A stretch of DNA of 64,000 bases. It comes from Microbacterium sp. Marseille-Q6648. Its GTDB lineage: Bacteria; Actinomycetota; Actinomycetes; Actinomycetales; Microbacteriaceae. The first letter of the stretch is position 1, and every line of letters starts with the position of its first letter. Below the pieces are notes generated by a model, which saw only the letters and a list, made by a program, of their open reading frames with translations, was not told the origin of the DNA and searched no databases. Position numbers and translations under genes: made by a program. Of the stretch, positions 60,130 to 64,000 are shown in pieces. The stretch spans positions 1 to 64,000 of the forward strand of contig NZ_CALPBZ010000002.1 in the NCBI RefSeq assembly GCF_943181415.1. Reading direction: 5' to 3'.

Positions 60130-62636
60130 GGCGATGTGCGCGCGAGGCCGATGGCCCGGCGCTTCCCCCTCTCGGCAAGGCGCTTCGCGGTGCCCGAAGG
60201 CGCCAGCTGACGGATGAACGATCTCAACGATACGGTCATGGCGATCCGGCGCCAGAACCCCCGGCTGCGGGCGAGGGCGCGCCGCTCCCCTTCGACGACG
60301 CGCCAGAAGGCGGCCGCGTCCTCCGCCGCGAGGACGGACCCCGAGAAGACCGCACGGTCGGCCTCGACGGCCAGCAGCCCGCCGTGGGCGGTGCCGAAGG
60401 ACGCGGCGAGCTCGTGCCGGGTGAGCCTGCGCGGCGCCTCGCGACCGGCATCCACCGCCGCGTCGACGTACTCGTCCCAGCCGCCGGCCACCCGGGCTGC
60501 GGGCGTCGGCGCGCGTCGTCGGCTGCGGCGGCGGGAGGCCTTGGCCGCGAGCACCACCGCGAACGGGCCGATCAGGACCAGAAGCGCCAGCGACAGGATG
60601 CCCGCGATGCGCAGGACGGGCCACAGCCACGCCAGGTCGGGCCCCGTCGCCGCGGTTTCGTCGTCGCGCCGCACGGTGTCCTCTTGCAGCGGCTCGGGCG
60701 GCACGACCTCTTCGACGGCATCCGGGCGCACATCGGTGACGTTCTCGGGATCCCGCTGCTCGGTGACATCGAGCGCGGGAGAGACCTCGTGCTGCGGCGT
60801 CACGTCGATCGGCGCCCACGCGCCGTCCGCGGACTGGACCTCGGTCCACGCCGCGACATCCTCGCCACTGCAGACGGCGTCCTCGCACACGGTGAGGCCG
60901 GGGTCATCGCTGTGCAGCCGCACCCCGACGACCACGCGCGCGGGGAATCCGAGCTCGCGCGCGATGAGGGCGACCGCGGTGGCGAACTGCTCGTCGTCGC
61001 CGACGGCGGCGACGTAGCTCCCGGTCGCCGCCGCACGCGGATCGGTCTCGCGCTCGAGGAGCCGGGTGAACATGGTCTGGATGCGGGCCAGCGAATGGCC
61101 GGCCGCGCTCGGCTGGAACGCGTAATCCCCGAGCGACCGCGTCCAGACGGCCGGCTCCTCTCCGGCGGTCAGGGCGTGGCTGAGGTAGCCGCGCTCGCGG
61201 AGGAGATCGACGAGGTCGGCGAGCGCGGCGCCGTCCGTGCCCTTCGCGTGCCGGTCCGTCCACGTGCGCAGCGCCTCGGGCGCGGGCACCGCCGAGGCCG
61301 GCGCTTCCGGAGCGACCAGCGTCTGCAGTGCAGGGTCGGCGATCACGGACGCCTCGATGCGCACGACGTCGCCGGGCGCGAGGCCGCCGCCCGCGGTCTG
61401 CACACCGGCGGCCGCATCGCGGTTGTAGTAGAAGCCGTCGGCGAGGGCGGAGGCCCGCGGACCGTCGAAGCCCACCGAGGTCGCGCCGGCGACGGTCGGC
61501 ATCCAGATCTCGGACCACTCCGCGATCCGGATCTCGACATCGGCCGCCCCTGCGCCCCGGGCATCCAGCATCGCCGGCACTCTCACGAACCGGGCGTCGG
61601 CGGCGGCGCCCTCGGTGCCGCTGCGGAAGACGCTGCCGTCGTATTCGTCGAGGGTCGCCAGCCGCACCCGCTCCGGTGCAGGGCCCTGGAACGAGACGGT
61701 GAACAGCTCTGCGCGGGCGCGGTCGTCGGCGAACAGCGAGCGGTAGTCCACGAGAGGGCTGACGGCGCGCGACATCGCCAGCTCGGGACCGGCGGCCTCG
61801 CGCAGCACATCGCGCTCGGCCCCGCGAGCCGCGAACGGCACGACCGCGACGGCCGCCGCCAGAGCGGTGATGATCATCCCCGCCCCCAGCGCCGTCCGTC
61901 TGCGATCGACGCCGGAGGACCGGCGGTACGGGCGCACCCCGCTTCCGGCGACAGCGCGGGCGAGCGCTCGCTCCCGCTCGTCATGACCGCGCCACGCGAG
62001 CCACAGCAGGCAGGTGAGGAGCGTTCCCGCCCCTATGGCGGTCTCGACGGGCGCGTACAGGACGACAGAGCCCACTCTCAGCGGGTCGCTCACGGTGGCG
62101 GCGCCGAACAGCAGACCGAACGAGACCATGCCGATCGCGACGGGCACCGCGGCGTAGGCGGCGTGGTCGGCACGCCACGCCAGCCGCAGCAGGACGACGA
62201 TGCCGACGAGGAAGACGAGGAACGCCGGGACGAGGAGGTTGCGGTACACGCCGACGGGGAGGTCGACGGTCACGAGATCCTTGGGTCCGGTGACGACCCC
62301 CGACGCGAGTTCCGCGAGCCCGCGGGCGAAGGATGCCGGATCCCCTGTCCGGGTGGGGACGGCCAGCGGCACTCCGAGGAGAAGGAAGGCGCCGGCGACG
62401 ACGGCGGCGGTGGGCCAGCCGGTCCAGCCGCGGCGGGCGCTGACGGCCGCGATCAGGATCGCTGCGAGGACCGCGCCACCAGCGGTGACGGCGAGCCAGG
62501 GTGTTCGGTACACCGGCCAGGCCGCGGCGAGCGCGAGTGCCGCGACGGCCGCCCCGAACACCAGTCCCGCGGCGACGCGCGCGAAGGCGCCGCCCCGCGC
62601 CGGCGTGCGGGGTGCGGCATCCGTTCGCCGGCTCAC
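60126..62636 (-). CDS. Transglutaminase-fold membrane protein without catalytic Cys/His
   Basis: An 836-residue protein of DUF3488/TgpA layout: about seven N-terminal helices, an extracytoplasmic transglutaminase-like core, a last membrane helix and a C-terminal DUF4129-like stretch. The core motif usually reading Cys-Glu-x-Phe-Ala is 'DEQFATAVALIARELGFPAR' here (Asp548 for Cys), and the usual His-Ala-Trp is 'AAWTEVQ' (Ala596 for His); only Asp611 remains. It is therefore probably inactive and used as a binding or scaffold domain. It overlaps the DUF58 and FHA genes and is translated with them. Confidence 0.88.
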   Translation of the reverse strand: MSRRTDAAPRTPARGGAFARVAAGLVFGAAVAALALAAAWPVYRTPWLAVTAGGAVLAAILIAAVSARRGWTGWPTAAVVAGAFLLLGVPLAVPTRTGDPASFARGLAELASGVVTGPKDLVTVDLPVGVYRNLLVPAFLVFLVGIVVLLRLAWRADHAAYAAVPVAIGMVSFGLLFGAATVSDPLRVGSVVLYAPVETAIGAGTLLTCLLWLAWRGHDERERALARAVAGSGVRPYRRSSGVDRRRTALGAGMIITALAAAVAVVPFAARGAERDVLREAAGPELAMSRAVSPLVDYRSLFADDRARAELFTVSFQGPAPERVRLATLDEYDGSVFRSGTEGAAADARFVRVPAMLDARGAGAADVEIRIAEWSEIWMPTVAGATSVGFDGPRASALADGFYYNRDAAAGVQTAGGGLAPGDVVRIEASVIADPALQTLVAPEAPASAVPAPEALRTWTDRHAKGTDGAALADLVDLLRERGYLSHALTAGEEPAVWTRSLGDYAFQPSAAGHSLARIQTMFTRLLERETDPRAAATGSYVAAVGDDEQFATAVALIARELGFPARVVVGVRLHSDDPGLTVCEDAVCSGEDVAAWTEVQSADGAWAPIDVTPQHEVSPALDVTEQRDPENVTDVRPDAVEEVVPPEPLQEDTVRRDDETAATGPDLAWLWPVLRIAGILSLALLVLIGPFAVVLAAKASRRRSRRRAPTPAARVAGGWDEYVDAAVDAGREAPRRLTRHELAASFGTAHGGLLAVEADRAVFSGSVLAAEDAAAFWRVVEGERRALARSRGFWRRIAMTVSLRSFIRQLAPSGTAKRLAERGKRRAIGLARTSP

Positions 62637-64000
62637 GACGCGGCCCCGCGCAGAAGCAGCCCGGAGAGGTCGTCGAGGGTGCCGACGGTGAGGACGTTCA
62701 TGCCCGACACCGCGCGCATGCGGGGGTGGGCGCGCTCATCGCAGACGACGCCGACGACGACCGTGTCGGAGCCGAAAGCCAGCGCCGCCTGCTGCAGTCG
62801 GGTGAGACCCACCGTGGAGCCGACCACGACGAAGGCGATCGACAGGTTCCGCGCCGACTCCGCCGCCAGGCGGCACACATCCGCCACGGACATCGTGCTC
62901 TCGAGCAGATCGACACCGCTGAAACCGTCGAGGAGCGCGCGGGGGGAAGCCGAGGGGAGGTGGCGGATCGCGCGTACCCGCCCGCGCACCACGCGCGGGA
63001 TGCGGGAGCCGGTGACGACGGCGACCTCGCGCGCGTCGCGCACGGCCCGCAGCCCGAGCGAGGCCGCGCACGAGACGGCGAGCTCGTACTCCTCGCCGTC
63101 GAGGTACTCCGACTGGGCGGCGGCGAGCACCACGGCCATGCGGGAGCGACGGGACTCCTCGTACTGGCGGACCATCAGGCGCCCGGTCTTGGCGGTGGAC
63201 CTCCAGTGGATCTGACGGCGCGAGTCTCCCGGTGCGTACTCGCGGATGGCGTGGAACGACATGTCGGCGTCGACGAGCCGACGTGTGGGGCTGCCCTCGA
63301 GGTCGCGGATCAGCCCGGCGCTGGTGGTGGGGATCTCGACCGTGCGGGGGTGGACGTACAGCTCGTGCACGTCCTCGAACGATCGCTCCCGGCGCAGCAG
63401 CCCGACGGGGTCGCCGCGCACCGTCGTGGCGGGCCCGATCCGCACCACCCCTCGGCGCAGCGCGGGGATCTCGAGGGGCTCGACGACCCGATGACCGGGC
63501 CGCAGCAGCGGCACCCCGAACTCCACCAGCCCCGCCCCCACCGGGATGTCGATGCGGCCGGGAAGCGCAGCCCGGGGGCCGTGGTTGCGCACGACGATCT
63601 CGCCGACGACGTCGTCACCCGCGGTGACGCGCTCGTGCTGCAGGGTCAGGTCGACGTCGTACGCGCGTGCGCCGAAGAGGAAGGGGACCGCGGCGACCAG
63701 CAGGAGCAGCGCCGCCGCCCCCGCGGTCATCCATTCCACCCAGCCGAACGAGATCCCCAGCACCAGGCCCACGGTCGCGACGAGCGCGATCAGCGCACCG
63801 GCGGGACGGACGGTGCTCAGGGCGGCGCGCGCGGCGGCGTGGAGGGCGATGTCGACGGCCGCCGACGCCCGCGTCCACTGCACGACCGCGCGCAGGGCCG
63901 CGCGTGCCACGGGGCCCTCGCGGCGCGCGGCCGCGGTGGCCGTGAGCTCGGTGCCCCCGGCGCTGCCGGTGACCGCGGACGTGCGGGTGAGACGGGATTC
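62633..64000 (-). CDS. DUF58 protein, 5' end beyond the window
   Basis: At least 455 residues. Two membrane helices near the N-terminus are followed by a beta-sandwich and a vWA-like domain with the DUF58 signature 'FHAIREYAPGDSRRQIHWRS'. DUF58 proteins usually work with MoxR ATPases and transglutaminase-like proteins as a chaperone module; a moxR gene may lie just outside. A GTG at 63910 could be the start, but the frame continues open and protein-like to the window edge, so I treat the gene as partial. Its stop overlaps the next ATG. Confidence 0.88.
   Translation of the reverse strand, partial: ESRLTRTSAVTGSAGGTELTATAAARREGPVARAALRAVVQWTRASAAVDIALHAAARAALSTVRPAGALIALVATVGLVLGISFGWVEWMTAGAAALLLLVAAVPFLFGARAYDVDLTLQHERVTAGDDVVGEIVVRNHGPRAALPGRIDIPVGAGLVEFGVPLLRPGHRVVEPLEIPALRRGVVRIGPATTVRGDPVGLLRRERSFEDVHELYVHPRTVEIPTTSAGLIRDLEGSPTRRLVDADMSFHAIREYAPGDSRRQIHWRSTAKTGRLMVRQYEESRRSRMAVVLAAAQSEYLDGEEYELAVSCAASLGLRAVRDAREVAVVTGSRIPRVVRGRVRAIRHLPSASPRALLDGFSGVDLLESTMSVADVCRLAAESARNLSIAFVVVGSTVGLTRLQQAALAFGSDTVVVGVVCDERAHPRMRAVSGMNVLTVGTLDDLSGLLLRGAAS

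Noticed and set aside
60130-60888. N-terminal extension of the membrane FHA gene to give 725 residues
   Set aside because: The extra part lies within the transglutaminase-like gene and is Arg-rich off-frame sequence; ATG 60129 has the coupled ATGA overlap and starts the first membrane helix.

Overview
The window is chromosomal DNA of a high-GC actinobacterium. Gene order (infA-rpmJ-rpsM-rpsK-rpoA-rplQ, the S10/spc block, rpsL-rpsG-fusA-tuf), pervasive GTG starts, one-base or ATGA/GTGA gene overlaps, low-complexity Ala/Lys/Glu tails on ribosomal proteins and short intergenic palindromes all point to Microbacteriaceae, most likely Microbacterium or a close relative. That assignment is inference from family knowledge; no database was searched.

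Layout. 0-12.8 kb is mixed metabolism and signalling: a multi-pass acyltransferase-like protein, an EEP-fold hydrolase, a cysteine-free Rrf2 regulator with a TauE/SafE exporter behind a clear palindromic operator, signal peptidase I (5' end apparently frameshifted), a GH6 glycosidase, and a split two-component system (response regulator, then a divergently placed BcsA-like glycosyltransferase, then histidine kinase plus a membrane protein with a GGDEF-like C-terminus). 12.9-19.5 kb is a repeat-rich stretch: truA with a palindromic element inside its reading frame, a universal stress protein, an HprK-like/PqqD-like protein, a double-GNAT protein and an AbiEi-N/DUF559 nuclease-like gene flanked by copies of the same palindrome. 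Two minisatellite-like arrays abut the 3' ends of two of these genes.

19.5-38.1 kb is the translation superblock on the minus strand: S10/spc operon (rpsJ to rplO), secY-adk-map plus a DsbA-like membrane protein, and infA-rpmJ-rpsM-rpsK-rpoA-rplQ; a DUF2142 membrane protein sits on the plus strand between the last two. rpsN is absent from its frequent place between rplE and rpsH. 38.1-43.5 kb carries a small helical protein, a polyprenyl-phosphate sugar transferase, a family-1 glycosyltransferase and a DUF4012 protein, probably cell-surface polysaccharide functions. 43.6-48.3 kb is the str operon with a good promoter upstream of rpsL.

48.3-64 kb is one long minus-strand operon for a reduced type VII (ESX/WXG100) secretion locus: DUF58 protein, a transglutaminase-fold membrane protein that has lost its catalytic Cys and His, a membrane FHA protein, a small membrane protein with a tandem array of Asp-Asp-(Glu)-Thr-Val motifs, an RDD-FHA protein, a 1496-residue EssC/EccC-like ATPase with its own FHA domain, two WXG100-size proteins, an LXG-like helical membrane protein and four small accessory proteins. 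Three FHA proteins beside a repeated candidate phosphothreonine array suggest a phospho-dependent scaffold.

The most notable unexplained structure is the 101-113 bp palindromic repeat family (17-bp arms GGATCACAACTCCTGCA / TGCAGGAGTTGTGATCC, a CCGCGGAA core near offset 43) with three full copies and several decayed arms in 5.9 kb, one copy translated within truA and the others bracketing the nuclease-like gene. At least four probable single-base deletions (one in lepB, three in the FHA linker gene) are visible as frame hops and may be assembly errors.
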